From Chromobotia macracanthus (taxonomy: Eukaryota; Chordata; Actinopteri; Cypriniformes; Botiidae): a stretch of 64,000 nt of DNA. Where the stretch lies: positions 496,001-560,000 of the forward strand of contig JAZGTH010000104.1 in NCBI GenBank assembly GCA_036877525.1, given 5' to 3'. Within the stretch, counting starts at the first letter, position 1; every line of letters starts with the position of its first letter. The position numbers were made by a program, and so were the translations under genes. Below, piece by piece: positions 24,684-37,289 of the stretch. Under the pieces are notes generated by a model that saw only the letters and a list, made by a program, of their open reading frames with translations, had not been told where the DNA came from and ran no database searches.

Positions 24684-27543
24684 CCATAATGATAAAGTAC
24701 ATTTCTAGTACGTTACCATACATTCTGTATTCTCAATGCCTTAGCATTCGTTCTGTTTTTTTTTTAGGTTGCTTGTACCGCAGTGTCTCAAAAGTCTGTG
24801 ATATCTGCTATAGCAACGACATCTTTTCATACGCGTGTGATAGCAAAGCATTCTCAAGTTCGCACAATGTTCGCATTCTCAAGGGTTTTCGAGCCTTTTG
24901 ACGAAAAGCCTCTCTTTTATACAATGGACGTAATGAGAGAAGGCCATATTTAAAATTTAATTTAAACCACACGACCGGAGAAGAATAGAAGGGCAGGCTT
25001 GGCGTGTGGCCTCATTATCAGCCGGCTCTCCATTGGGCTGTAGTGAGTGGCGGTACACGTGTCTCTCTCTTTGTTTAGTCAGGAGCCTGAATTAGAGTCT
25101 TGGATGGGATCTATTCATGGCTGGACATAAGGCCGTGTTTCAGACCTCTGGCTTGCTGTCCCTTGTTATCCTCATTGTTGAATTCCATTCCACCTCGTCT
25201 TGCCTCGTTTCAACAGCGACGCCGGACAAAGCCTGCAGTGTGAAGGGAAGCGGTCGGGAACTTCAAAGGCGCGAGAAACGTTAGCGCCTCCGCCTGTCTG
25301 ACAATCTCGTTATTGTTATGCTCACATTAAAAAACGGCCCAATGTGATAATCACATGTCATTAGGGAGACAGGAAATGTAATGTGATTGTCTTGTATTAT
25401 GTGATATGCTGTAGATGTTAGCTGAGAACTTTACAGTGTGCAGCATAAGTTGCATAAGACTGTTGTGAGTCAGAGAGAGACGTAGACTCACAGTGAATAG
25501 AGCAGCTATCGTGTGCTTTGACAGTCGTGTACATGGCTTGTCTGGTGTGTTTGTATTGTGGGCAGGGTCACAGTCATTCTACGAGTCTGTGCCTGTTGTA
25601 GATGCCATTAACCCTTCGTAATGTCATCTGTTTATGAAGAACATTTGCTGTTCTTTGCTTTTGTTTCTCTCAATTCATTTGGATTACAGTATTACCACAG
25701 CATCAATATATAGATCACTTTAATTTAGTTTTCTCTTCCTCTGTCTGTCTCACAGTCTGTCTGTAATAATGACGTGTGTGTAATGTAATAATAAAACACA
25801 GTAAGATTACATACATGGTCTTTATTTAATTGTTCAATAAAATTGAAGACATTAAAATGATATGCATTAAGCTAAACAAGATTACGTGCAAAGTTTCAAT
25901 AAAACATTAAACTCCAGTTCTAACTAAATCAGTGTTTATATTAATCAGCGTTTTTATTAAATATTGTTATAAACAATTGCAAACTTTCCCAAAACTTTTT
26001 ATTTTTTTGTTGAGGTTTGTAATCCTAATTTCTTTATAAAAAAAGGTCTTTATACGTTTAACTCTCTTTATCTGTCTCTGTCTCTCTCTCTCTGTCTGTC
26101 CTCCTTTCTCTGTTCTCCTGCCACCCCATGTGTCACCAATATATCTGTCCTTCTCACCGCCCAAGTCCAGCTAACTCAGACGATGTGTCGCCTCTCCACA
26201 TAATGCCAGTTTTGTTCCTAAAACACTCTCTCAAAGTGAATTTGCATGTGTGACAGATTTCTAATTCTCTCAGCCTACGTACTGAGGTCCCACACGTCAC
26301 CTGTGTAGGAGTGAAGGGCTGCCCTTAGACAAAGTGAACAATCTCTCTATACCTCCATCCACCCACTTCTCTCTGTTTGACTAGGGGGAGAGTCAGATTC
26401 AGGACGGCAACACACCAGATGTGTAATACTGCTGAAGCGAGTTGCTGTATACCTGCTGTATGAATGTCTCTGTTGTTCTCTCTGACTGTAGCTCTGCCTG
26501 CAGTATCTGCTGACAGACTCACGTGATTCTGATCAGAGTTGATGTGGTGACATTTAGATTAGATTATTTTATTATCACTGTGAAGTTTGGATCAAGCTGT
26601 CATCCAAACAGCAAGGTTTCCTGTCTTAGGTGACTGAGACACTGCCACTGATGGTGCCTGATGGATTGTTTAGTGACTAAGAGCCCATGAAATCAAAACT
26701 GGAATTTTGTGGGTTTCAGTTCATGTATATTGTCATGTCTGTAACATTTTATATGGCAGTGTACTTCTAAAAGTTGGTGGCTTAGTAGATTTATGATTTA
26801 TAGTCTTTTTCCTGACAAAAATGTATTACTATATAAAATGGATCCCTCCTCTTGTACACACAGCTGTATGCAGTGTATTTTTGTCAACAATAAACTGTTT
26901 GAAATGAGATAAAGGGAAAGATATCTTTCATATTTTTTTCCGAAATGTCCTGTTTTAATAGGAAATAAATCAACGCGTGTATGAAAAGTATGGCTGTCAT
27001 CCACAGAGTCTTGAAAAACAAAGGTCTTGTGTGAGCGTTTGGCGTCCTGTGATGAATAATTTTCTTGCGTGTTTTGTGTGTCTGTCTTGTTACCATGGTG
27101 ATCTTTATGATTATATTATATATGCTACATATTGGAAAGATTTTTCAAGTCAGATCAGTGCCGAGACTCACAAAGGTGGTTCTGTTGATCACCTTTCATA
27201 GTTATCTCTCTCTTTCTCATGGTGGATGAAATGCAGGAGAGAGACAGCCTCCTGGTCAGCAGAGAGAAACACTTGCACAGGTGGGTGTTATCTTCTGTCT
27301 GTGTGGAATCTGCTGAGCGTTTGTTTTTTATTTTAGGCCACTTGATGGGTAGGAACAGTGTAGAGATGACAGGAAGTGATGCGGAGAGTAGAGGAAACAG
27401 AAACTTACACTTAGTGTGTAAAATAACAATAGTAATATTGAATAAAATGTTATGGACGAAATAGACTCCAGACTCATTCCCACCCCTCCCTATTCTTTAT
27501 TAGCACGAAACGTTGGAAAGTGATGGAAAATAAGAAATGTGAT

Positions 27544-27545
<2 letters not shown>

Positions 27546-27617
<72 letters not shown>

Positions 27618-27648
27618 GTCTCTCTCACACACACACACACACACACAT
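27546..27648. repeat. (CT)n-(CA)n compound microsatellite
   Basis: About 80 bp of CT followed by about 20 bp of CA. Confidence 0.92.
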
Positions 27649-28875
27649 ATTAGGTTTGTATAGCTTTGTGTGGATTTTGCATAGACATAATGACTTTTGT
27701 ACTGTGCAAACCTTTTTGCATTTTTACATTTTCCAAAAGGCATCGTTTAGTGTTTAATAATTAATTTCCCTCTTGGGGACTGCTGGCTGGTCCCCACAGT
27801 GTAGGTGTGTGTGACAAAACAAGACAAGAACGCACACACTCTAAATATTCAGACAGCATCTGGCTATGCCGAACAATACATTCAGTTTTCCCACTCACAT
27901 TTCTCACCCACTCAACAGAAAATCTCTTAGCAGTAAACAACACCCTATTTTCATAACAGCCTATTGAATCTGCTGTATAGACTGTACATTTCTTTATTTT
28001 GAAAAGCAAATTGGAGTGCTAATTGGACAGATGTCCCATGCGCTCTCCAGGTAACATAAAGCGCCTCTCATCTGTTGAGTCTTGTGTTTTGCCTGTGGTT
28101 TGCAGTATCTGTGTCCCCCTTCGATACAGTCATGGGTTTGAGTGTCATCCTCACAATGCTCACAACAAGGCCGTAAATCATCAGTGAAAGATACCTATTT
28201 GCCTACCGCACTCCACATCCCCCGGCAGCCATCCGGGCACATCAGAGGTCAAGGTTCATTCCCAAACGTTGAGAAACTGAGTAACTGAATTTAAGAATAG
28301 TTGGAAAGGATCTTGTCATTTCTGCTCTTGTAGCGTCACCGAACACGATTTCACAATAATGACACGGGTTTTTCCAGGTTAGATGTTTGTTCAAACCCCT
28401 CGCCCAGTGGAGCAATAGTGGCGTTTACCTTAGCAAGCACCATTAAATATCCTGACAGAGAAAAGATGATGCCGTGTTTGTTATGTGGAGAAGTTGGCAG
28501 CTGTTCTTCTTGTATATTCTCTCTCTCTAGCTGTTTTCCTTTCTCTCTCTGTCTTTCCTTCTCCCTCACTTTTTATCCCTAGAGAGAAGCCAGGCTCCCT
28601 TGTGAACAGACATGTGTAAATGTGCGTGCTACGTTTTAATTAAATCACACGTGTAGCGTTCCGTGTATTCAGTACTGTAAAGACTGCACATTGTCACCCC
28701 CTCCCTACAAACATACGGCAACGTGGCATTGAATGTTCCGGTGGGATTTGTAAGACTATTTATAGTCCTTTAGACAAGATGCTAGTTTGTTTGATGCATG
28801 TAGGATCTGGGAAACGATGGCTGCTGTTTTTGTTATCAAGCTTTTAATGTGCCCCTTGTGTTTTCTGCTCCACAG

Positions 28876-28998
28876 AGACATTGAGGTTTAAATCTCAAGG
28901 AGATGGGACTTGGGCTCCTGCCGATAGGAGAACGATTCCAAACGCTGCTCCTATAGCCGCGACCCGTTCGCCGTGAGGCCCCTTAGCCCCTTCTAATG
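28876..28998 (+). other. tanc2: likely noncoding tanc2 leader exon 2
   Basis: A 123-bp segment with a good acceptor (TTTTCTGCTCCACAG, ending 28875) and a strong donor (GTGAGTTT from 28999). It is more GC- and CpG-rich than its surroundings, with gccgcgacccgttcgccgtg near 28957-28975. It has no long open frame. It contains an ATG at 28903 opening a 17-codon frame and an ATG formed by its last three bases (28996-28998). I infer that it is a 5' UTR exon joining the CpG-island exon to the start-codon exon at 48306. A regulatory element with chance splice-like edges remains possible. Confidence 0.55.
28903..28956 (+). other. upstream ORF in leader exon 2 (17 codons)
   Basis: ATG at 28903 opens MGLGLLPIGERFQTLL followed by TAG at 28954-28956, entirely inside the proposed leader exon. 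The start context is gagATGG, with G at -3 and G at +4, which is close to the Kozak optimum. If the exon is transcribed, this frame should reduce initiation at the main tanc2 ATG. No family resemblance is seen. Confidence 0.45.
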
Positions 28999-29486
28999 GT
29001 GAGTTTACTTTCTCTCTCTTATGAGGAAAAACAGGTTGTACAGCCAACCTGAGATTCTCATATATTTCTAGATTTAAGACACAGAAAGGTAAATGAAAAT
29101 ACTGGTGTTGAAGAGACGAATGCTGGGCCTTTGAAGTGATGATGGTTTTGGTTACAGAAGTTGATTTGCTGGGTCGATTTGTTCAATTGAACGATTTGTT
29201 GAATGAATGATCAGTGACGTTGTTTTATTAAAAGTTTGAAGTCAACTTTTGCTCTGCGGGGATGCTGTTGCGTCGTTTAAACAAAACAAGGCTGTAATCT
29301 GCAAAAAGCCATTTAAATGTAAATTTTCTCCATCCAAAGAATGTGTTTCGCATACAGTCAATAGATAGTAACAGCTCCTCTGACAGACACGCTGGCAAAA
29401 ACAGAAAGCTCTCATGATTCCATATGTGTTACAATTTTTACAATCCTTGTAAGCTTCACCTAAACACTAACACGCCCTTATTGATT

Positions 29487-29770
29487 ACAGCTGCAATCCG
29501 TAACTGTTTTTTTTATTAAAAATGAACAAAAATCTGTTATTAAGAAAGTACATGACAGATCAGTGTTTAACATGGTAAAGATAAAGGTAAAATTATAATA
29601 ATGACTTATAATGGGCTGTTATGTCTGATTTTCCCGGGAAATGTCAGTTTGGCTTCACCTGACTTCAACATACATAATGAAAACTACAAACTACATTGTA
29701 AGTAACTTGCAGTTTTATGTTTCAGACAGGGGTGGCGGTATAAAGGCGAAAGTTACAGATTGTAGCTTTA
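29487..29770. mobile_element. CTGCAATCTGTAACTTTT MITE
   Basis: acagctgcaatccgtaactg at the left and gaaagttacagattgtagct at the right end, about 284 bp. The interior shares aacaaaaatctgttattaag-type sequence with other copies. Confidence 0.78.
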
Positions 29771-32519
29771 AACATAAAATAAAACTTCATACACCACTGC
29801 CAGCATATAAACCTTTTTTTAAATGTTATTTTCTTAAACATCACTACTGTTTCCTCATATTTACAGTAGGTTTAGGGCTTGAGCAAAGTTATTTCCTCCA
29901 AATTTTGCCAAACTTTCTAGTTCTTTTCATCAGTCTCTTACAGTCAGAGTTGATACACTTCTTTAAAAACTTTCTTCCTCTTTGTACCCTGCCTGACCCG
30001 TAGTTTGCAAAAATGAAAGCTTTGTTTCTCTGTCTGAGAAATGTCAATTTTGTGTCCGCTCGGGGCCCGTCCAATTATCCTAGTGGCTGTCCATCCATGA
30101 AATGGGCATTACCCTGTGAAACTGAGCCAGTTTGCTTTTCCTCTAAACAATTCTGATGGCTGAGCTACAATGAGGGGCCTGTAATGACCATAACAAAAGC
30201 CAGGGCAACACCAGAGGATTATGGGGGATTATTACCTTTGATCTGCTTCATAACAAGATGGGCAGAGAGTTAATAGGAGGAAGTTCATTTGTTTTATGTG
30301 CTTTTTCCCTTTTTAAAGCATACAGTAACTGCTAATGTAGGGAACATAGTTTTCTTTTCATAAATAACAAATTCAAAGCAAAATCTGTCTAGGATATTGT
30401 GTTTGTATTAAATCTTATTTGCTTTGGTAAATTCTGCCGTCATAGCGGAGCTCTAAGCCTGAAGATGAAGCAGTGAGATCTCAGAGACGGACTTGGCCAG
30501 AAATCTTAACAAACAGCATTTCTGTGGGATATTAAATAATCCACACTTGTCTAATACGTGTTTAGGGGTGATTAATTGTTCGTGGTGAAGCTAGAGCAGA
30601 AACAGCAGGGTGTCTCCTCTGAGCAAGGACAGTGTTCAAGGCCCTTTAATGTCGTAGAATCCCAGATGAGTAATTTGAATCATCAAGGCTCAGTGCTGGG
30701 ACCCTGACACGTTCAGGGCGAATCTGTTGAAAACTGTCAAGAGATGACTGGGTCACCCTTAGAAAACAGGGAAAGTATGTTTTGCAGAAAGATTATGAAG
30801 GTAGAACCTTATTTTTAGGAAATTTTGACAATGCAACTCTCATTAGCCTCTGTAACTTGAGTGAAACAATGATGCAGTATATTATTTATAATGTAAAGTG
30901 TCTTGTAAAGTCATTTGTAAAGTCATTTATAAAGTTGCATCACAAATTCCCCATTATTGTAAGGAAAATGTGCTTGAAAATTGTCACATTAAAATAATAT
31001 TGAAATGCAAAAAATCTTAATGGTTCTTAAAATAAGCTACATTGTCTTTATGCAAAGTATAATTTATTAAGCTGTTTTTTTCTTCTTTTTCGGTTTTTGA
31101 GGTTAGCCGTGACCCAGACGTATCTGATTCTCCTGTTTTTGTCACTAATTATAAAGTTTACAGCAGTATTAATTTTGTATTACTCACAGTGGGTGTCAAC
31201 AAACGTGACTAATTTTAGGTCCAAAGCAACATCGCTGGAAGCAGATGCTGGTGTTTGAAAAATGATCCAGTTTAGAACGAGCAAATGGTACATAAGATCC
31301 ATCCAAAACGCTTGTGAGTTAGACCGTTTATCGTTTCATCAACACAAGCCAACGTTAAAATATTTAGTGGCTGGAGATCCATCAGCTTCTAATGGTTTGT
31401 ACAGCAGCAGATATCTGTGCAATGTTTGGTGTTCAAGCAGACACATGGACCCTTTAAGATTTCTCATTTTAGGAAACCCCACATCTCTCCTGCTGATGCA
31501 CGACAGACGCCACCTGCCATCCGAACACAAAGACCTCCTGAGCTGTGTTTTTAAAGCAGGACATCTGTTGGAGCTGTGTGCTGTTTCTCATTTTTATTTC
31601 CGAGTTAGTGGATTCATAATAATGGCACTATATTTATGTTATTTGACATGCAGATTAGTTAGACCTTGTTGTTTTGCTGATGGTCTGTTTTTCCATGTGT
31701 TTTTTGCTGTCAACAGATTAAGACCAAATGTTCGGCTGTGTTTGAAAAGAAACATTAGTGTAGTGCATGCTGCATAGTGTATACTGTATACTATTTTTCC
31801 CCGCCAAAGATAGAAACTCTTTAAACGTACTAGTATTTGTTATTCAGTGTACTCATCTGCTCTTATATCAGTGACGGTCAGTAAGATCCATAGCAAGACG
31901 TTGATGCTTCACCGATGCGTTGATGCTACGCCGAAGCACAGAAGAGCAGAAAGTATGTTCTCATGTTCATTGTGTGTAAACGGCAAACATTCATCCATGT
32001 TGTTTACATTGCAGCAGATTTGTTTGGACTCGTCATGCCCACGGAGGAGTTCTGAGTGGCTGATCTCTCCGTGGGGGTCTTAGTCACAATCCACTGCTTT
32101 TCTGATTCCCTTGTTTTTCTGATCTTCTCAGTCATATTTTGACTGCGTCGTTCTGTTAGTGGGGTAGAAATCCGTGATTAAAACTTACAAAGGCATGCAC
32201 AAACATAATCAAAGCTTGGAAATTGGAAATGTGGCAAAATTGGATTCCTGGAAGGCTTTAAAATATGTGTTTACAGTCTTAGTGTTTGCAAACTCTGAAG
32301 TCATCCGCAGGTCTTGTTCTTTGATAATTTATGTGTATTGGAGCGTTAAGCTTTCATTTGAAACGGCTGGAGAAATGAAGGACTGCAGCTATAATAAACT
32401 GACTTTCCTCTTGTCCATCATCTGCTTTTAGTCAGGTGACTATCACTGCAGTCTTAAAGGCCCTGTTTTGCCTTTTTTCAAAGACTTCATTTTGTTTTTG
32501 ACGTGTACCAAACTGTGTG

Positions 32520-32600
32520 TGTCCTGTCGTGTCGGTGTGTCCGTGTGTGCCTGTGTGTCCGTGTGTGTCCGTGTGTGTCCGTGTGTGTCCGTGTGGCGTG
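32520..32600. repeat. GTGTGTCC tandem repeat
   Basis: About eight imperfect units of 8-10 bp (gtgtgtccgt). Confidence 0.85.
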
Positions 32601-32962
32601 TGTTACTGTACAGGGACAGCACTCCCTCACTGTATGGGTTATATTACCTTTCCCAAAATACCTCAAGTGCCAGGCATGAGCAGGGCGTGTGGAGGACATT
32701 GTAGAAACAGTATCGTACTCCAGCAGATAAGCGAGTGATGTTCAGGGTGATGACTTCAGTTAATGAGCAGTACTGTGAGATTAGCACAGGAGACAGTATG
32801 AGGATGTAAAATGATTATCAGCGCTTTATCTCATCAGGAAGCCTGTGGCTTGGTGGAACTAGTTTGTATAGGAAAGTTGGCTTTTAAATCTGCTTTGTGC
32901 AGTTTCTTTGTGTGCACGCTGCATGATAACCTAACAACATGCTAGTTTCCCATCATGTGATT

Positions 32963-32993
32963 TGACCTTTGACCTTGAACTGAACTTTGACCC
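32963..32993. promoter_or_regulatory. paired DR1 nuclear-receptor motifs
   Basis: TGACCT-T-TGACCT at 32963-32975 is a perfect direct repeat with one-base spacing. TGAACT-T-TGACCC at 32981-32993 is a second DR1, reading GGGTCAAAGTTCA on the other strand. DR1 sites are bound by HNF4, RXR heterodimers and COUP-TFs. The pair lies in intron 2, and function is inferred from motif only. Confidence 0.4.
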
Positions 32994-33082
32994 CCACTAA
33001 TGGCCCCTGCATCTGCAATTGTCATTACAGGGATAGTTTACTCAGATTTATGTAAAACTTTGACCCATCTCGTCATCATCTT

Positions 33083-33083
<1 letters not shown>

Positions 33084-33165
<82 letters not shown>

Positions 33166-33237
33166 ATTTTTTTCTCTTTTCTCTTCTCTCTTCTCTCTCT
33201 CTCTCTATCTCTCTCTCTCTGACTCTCACACACACAG
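33084..33237. repeat. (CT)n microsatellite with CA end
   Basis: About 75 bp of pure CT, then an interrupted pyrimidine tract and a short CA run. Confidence 0.92.
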
Positions 33238-33976
33238 CTGGACAAATGCCACATGTATAGGACCTGATTTGGCAGGATCTCATAAATAGGGTTCATAAAG
33301 ATTTCTGTTAAAAGTCCACCTTTATAACTTTTGCTCATGTGGCTTGTATTTCTATGCAGTGCACATTTGTGGTGAAGTGATATTTTAATGGCTTCTGTTA
33401 CGTCAGTAATTGCCTTCTAATAGCTACTTGTTGGGCTTCGGTCTAAAGAGTGACCTCCAATAAAACAACTTCAAAGAGCTGTTATGTTGGTAGTTAAACT
33501 AGATAAAAATGTGATTTGTTTAAATATCACTTTTGAATTGTTCGCGTTTCACTTGGGGCATGTTATTTATTTATTGATCAGGTACAAGAAACTTTTTTTG
33601 ACCAACTAAAATGTTGATGATCTCTTTGAGGGCGGTTAACGCTGGTTTTGATGTTAGTTATCCGCTAGTCTCGCACCTCTGAATTTTTACACTCGCCAAT
33701 GGTTGCCATGGCGACTCCAGGATGTGAGTTCTGTCACAGCTGTCTCTAATACAGCCAGTTTCTTCACACAAAGTAAGTCGAGTTTATGTTTGATGAGGGT
33801 ACGGTTAGACACTTCGTAACACGTGTGGTGTGTCTCACTGCTCGGTCTGACCTTCAACAGCCTAATGAGACGGTTTTTCATATTGTGAGCGGAATGTGAA
33901 GCATTTAGCTCTGCAGGCTTCAGTAAAGAATCAGTAAATATCCGTTAACTTCTTTTGTTGAAAGCGTACAAAAACA

Positions 33977-34060
33977 AAGTAACTTGCAATTTTATGTTTC
34001 AAACAGAGGTGGCGGTAGAGAGGTGAAAGTTGCAGTTGTTGAAGACGAATTGCAGCTTTA
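33977..34060. mobile_element. fragment of CTGCAATCTGTAACTTTT MITE
   Basis: Right portion only: ttgcaattttatgtttcaaa, then cagaggtggcggtagag and gaattgcagcttta. Confidence 0.65.
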
Positions 34061-34105
34061 CAGTAACACATGAGACAACAAGACTTTATCTTTGATGGTA
34101 GGGTC

Positions 34106-34110
<5 letters not shown>

Positions 34111-34155
<45 letters not shown>
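34111..34155. repeat. (CT)n microsatellite
   Basis: About 22 CT units. Confidence 0.92.
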
Positions 34156-34160
<5 letters not shown>

Positions 34161-34647
34161 GATCCTGACACATTAATAGACCTTTTGATGGACACATTGT
34201 CTTTCTGTAGTTTCTAGTGTGTCTGTGTATTGGGGTCTTATGCAAAATTGGAGCTAATTTAATTTGTTAAGCAAATGACTGAGCAGGCGGACAGAAGGTT
34301 TTAGGTCTGTCTTTGCATTAAATGTGGTTTTCTTTGTGTTTCTGTGGTGGGGTCATCACATATTTTTACAGGAACTGTTCCAGAGCTGCAGATATCTGCA
34401 GCTGTAGTACAGTGTAATGTTAAACCTGTAGAGCAACGAAACACTAAACTTGGGACACTTGATATTGTCAGCATTTCCTATTTGAATAACCTGATTTAAT
34501 CTTGATCTCTGTTCATCTAAAGCATAAGTTTGTCTCACACCTCTCGGCAAATTATAAATCAATATTAACATTAAATGTTAACATTAAATGTCTTACTCAC
34601 ATCCACAGACTTCCATTTGTCCCACTGTCATTTATTTGAGCCACTTT

Positions 34648-34651
<4 letters not shown>

Positions 34652-34713
<62 letters not shown>
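34652..34713. repeat. (TG)n microsatellite
   Basis: About 31 uninterrupted TG units. Confidence 0.93.
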
Positions 34714-34714
<1 letters not shown>

Positions 34715-35574
34715 GGTCGGCACCTCAAGGGATTTGATTTGTCCAGCCTGATTGATTGACAGCTCAGGAGTGGGAGTGGACGACCGCAGGGGGAATTTGT
34801 TTAACTCCCGGGATTACACACGTTCAAGCCATCAAAGACCTCATATATATTCATTAAAGTGACAGCCCGTCACAGTGACATACATTTGTTATATTGAATG
34901 TGTCTCTGAGAAATGTTTCAGTCGTAATGCTCTCTATAGTATGACATTTCGGACAGTGTTTAGATTCATCTCTGTCTTAGTCTCAGTTTCGGACTCTGAA
35001 GTGTGGCCACCTGATAGCTGACCTGAGGTCAGGGGTTAACTCACAGCCAGATGCCACTTACAAATCAGCAGTGACCCTCCCCACCCTCTACAAACCTGCT
35101 GAGATAAATGAATAGAACAAGTGGCAGCTCGTTCTGTCGTCATGGAAACAGTAATCGCGTCTTCCAGCGTGATTGTGACTTCACACTGCAGGCGGGGTGA
35201 ATTGATCCGGCTTTGTGATTGGAGAATTTCTTCTGGTCTTGTGATCTGCTGAAAGGTCTGCTGTTATTTAATACAGCAGGATTTCCATATGCTGTTCATC
35301 TGCTGAATCAGCGTTCATCTGCAGTACTTATACAATAGACCAGGAATTCAGTAGATTGTTCCAGAATGATCAGTGAATGTAAACAATGAAATATATTCTG
35401 AATAATCTTCATCTTTCACTGTAATTTTACCTTTGATTTTTTTCTTTGTGTTATCTGATACAGAAGAGGAGAAATTAAACATTAAAGTTTTTGTTCTGTG
35501 AAATTTTCATTTGTTTTCAGGCTAAAAGAACAAGCAAAAAGTTTATTTTAATTTGCATGTTTAACTACATGTTC

Positions 35575-35850
35575 AAAAGCTGCAATCTGTAACTTTTGCC
35601 TCTCTGGCGCCGTCTCTGTTTGAAACATACAATTGCAGGTTACTTTACATTCATTTATTTACGTATGTTAAAGTCAAACTGACATTTCCCACTAAATCTG
35701 ACCCAGCAGCTCAAATTATGAAACATTTTTATAAACTTACCATAACAAATCAGGGTTAGGTGACAGTTTTGAACACTGATCTGTTATTTACTTGCTCAGT
35801 AACTGTTTTCTATTTGTTTTTAGCCAAAAAAGTTATGGATTGCAGCTTTA
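35575..35850. mobile_element. CTGCAATCTGTAACTTTT MITE, full length
   Basis: The clearest copy: aaaagctgcaatctgtaact at the left and agttatggattgcagcttta at the right, 276 bp. Confidence 0.8.
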
Positions 35851-36162
35851 TCTTTATAAAGCATAAAAAACACATGTACATAATCATCAGTTGTAAGAAT
35901 GCAGGAGTTATTTGGCAAATGTCCTTTGTATTCACTGGTCTGAAACTCTCTCACACTGGCCCCGGGCCTCGAGCTGTTTTTATAGTTGAGCTCTGGACTG
36001 AAATATTGCACCGAATCACAAGCATAAGGTCATATAAGGGCGAAACATTGAGATTTGTTGAAATTCATATGGTTTGTGTTAATGCTCTTCTATGGGTAGT
36101 GAAAATATACAATCACCAGCCAATAATAATAACATGGTGCAAGTACTTCCCTGCTTCCATAA

Positions 36163-36164
<2 letters not shown>

Positions 36165-36194
<30 letters not shown>

Positions 36195-36256
36195 TGTGTT
36201 GTGTGTGTGTGTGTGGTCTGTTGTGTTCTGTGTGTGTTGTGTGTGTCTGTGTCTTC
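36165..36256. repeat. (GT)n compound microsatellite
   Basis: A GT run with gttgt and gtctgt interruptions. It lies about 30 bp upstream of a fold-back element. Confidence 0.88.
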
Positions 36257-36284
36257 TTCTGTGTGCCATTGTTGAAAGACGTAA

Positions 36285-36578
36285 CCTAGCTAACAGCGAA
36301 TGTTCTCAGAACATTGACTAATGCTCTCTAAAATTTCTCTCAAAGTTATCAAAAATGTTCTTGCAGTAACATTAGTAGATTGTTTTTTTTTTAAACATTA
36401 TATAGTATATATTAAAACATTATTCTTAAGTTGATAGTGGAAAGTTTTAAAAAGTTACAAAATAAAAAAAAATGGTTAAATAACTGTCTTTAACCAAACG
36501 TTTTTTAACATTCCTAGGTCTTTTAATGTTTTTATTACTTAATGGAAACGTTCTTGCAACCTAAAATTGTTAGCTGGG
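36285..36578 (-). mobile_element. AACGTT fold-back element, full length
   Basis: Reverse-oriented, cctagctaacagcgaatgtt to ctaaaattgttagctggg, with well-preserved ends. Confidence 0.83.
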
Positions 36579-37141
36579 TAAGACATAAAAATAGGAATGA
36601 AATCCACATACAGTGACAATACAGCCTTTGTTTTCACTCATCTCATTAATTTAGAAAATGCGATCAAGATGGCATGAATAATCCCAACTCATTCCCGCGG
36701 TCAGCTGTGATGATGCTGGTAATGATGCATCTGGTTGTATTTTCATACTGGCTCTTCGCGATCACATTTATCTTGATGTAATTCTATGCTTTGTAGCATT
36801 TACATTGCGTAGCGCATTCTTGACCTGTTGCATCGCATCCCCTGCGAGTGTGATGCCTGCTGTGCATTATCTCAGCTGGCTTATCAGAGCGAAAAGAACA
36901 GTCCAAGTTCATGCAGTTTCTCCAGGCATCTTCTGCCTGCCTGCTTTCAACCCCCCTGGTGAAGCTTCTTAGAACTAGACGTTCATTGTTCAGCAGTAAA
37001 GAGTCACTCAGTGTTATTGATGGCAGGTCTGAGGAGCACAAGTAGGAGGAGGCTGTTCAGACAGGGAATGTAGGTCAGCTCGTCCACTTTGATTCATTGA
37101 TTCTGATGTGTGTACATTCACTGGTTTCCACTCTGTAGCTC

Positions 37142-37289
37142 TCCAGCTGACAATTGAAAAAAAACATGTTTTAGATATATATGATGTTGGGAAAATGTTC
37201 TACTAACCTTACTGCAGGAACAGTTTTTGTAAACTTTGACAGAATTTAAGAGAACATTAGGCAACGTTCTGGGAACATTCCCTGTTAGG
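37142..37289 (+). mobile_element. AACGTT fold-back element, internally deleted
   Basis: Left end tccagctgacaattg joins directly to the tatatatgatgttggg core and runs to cattccctgttagg. Confidence 0.65.

Larger units (their letters stand above)
7751..28875 (+). other. tanc2: tanc2 intron 1 (inferred)
   Basis: Bounded by the GTAGGT donor after 7750 and the acceptor before 28876. No protein-coding exon was recognised. Contents: the octamer repeat, (ATGC)n at 8331-8349, five copies or fragments of the fold-back family, a CpG-rich cluster at 16264-16640, several MITEs, (GT)n tracts near 13230 and 13390, and a (CT)n/(CA)n tract at 27546-27648. Stretches such as 8350-12250, 20350-23040 and 24700-27500 show no repeat I can name and no gene. 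Confidence 0.5.

Noticed and set aside
31262..31777. 171-residue + strand frame in intron 2
   Set aside because: No recognisable family, no promoter or splice context, and codon content typical of AT-rich intron. Probably chance.
33048..33338. Arg/Glu-rich minus-strand frame
   Set aside because: Pure translation of a (CT)n microsatellite. The same holds for the frames at 27474-27743, 33931-34245 and 60147-60446.
35760..36275. 171-residue + strand frame
   Set aside because: The first part is a CTGCAATCTGTAACTTTT MITE and the end is translated GT microsatellite.
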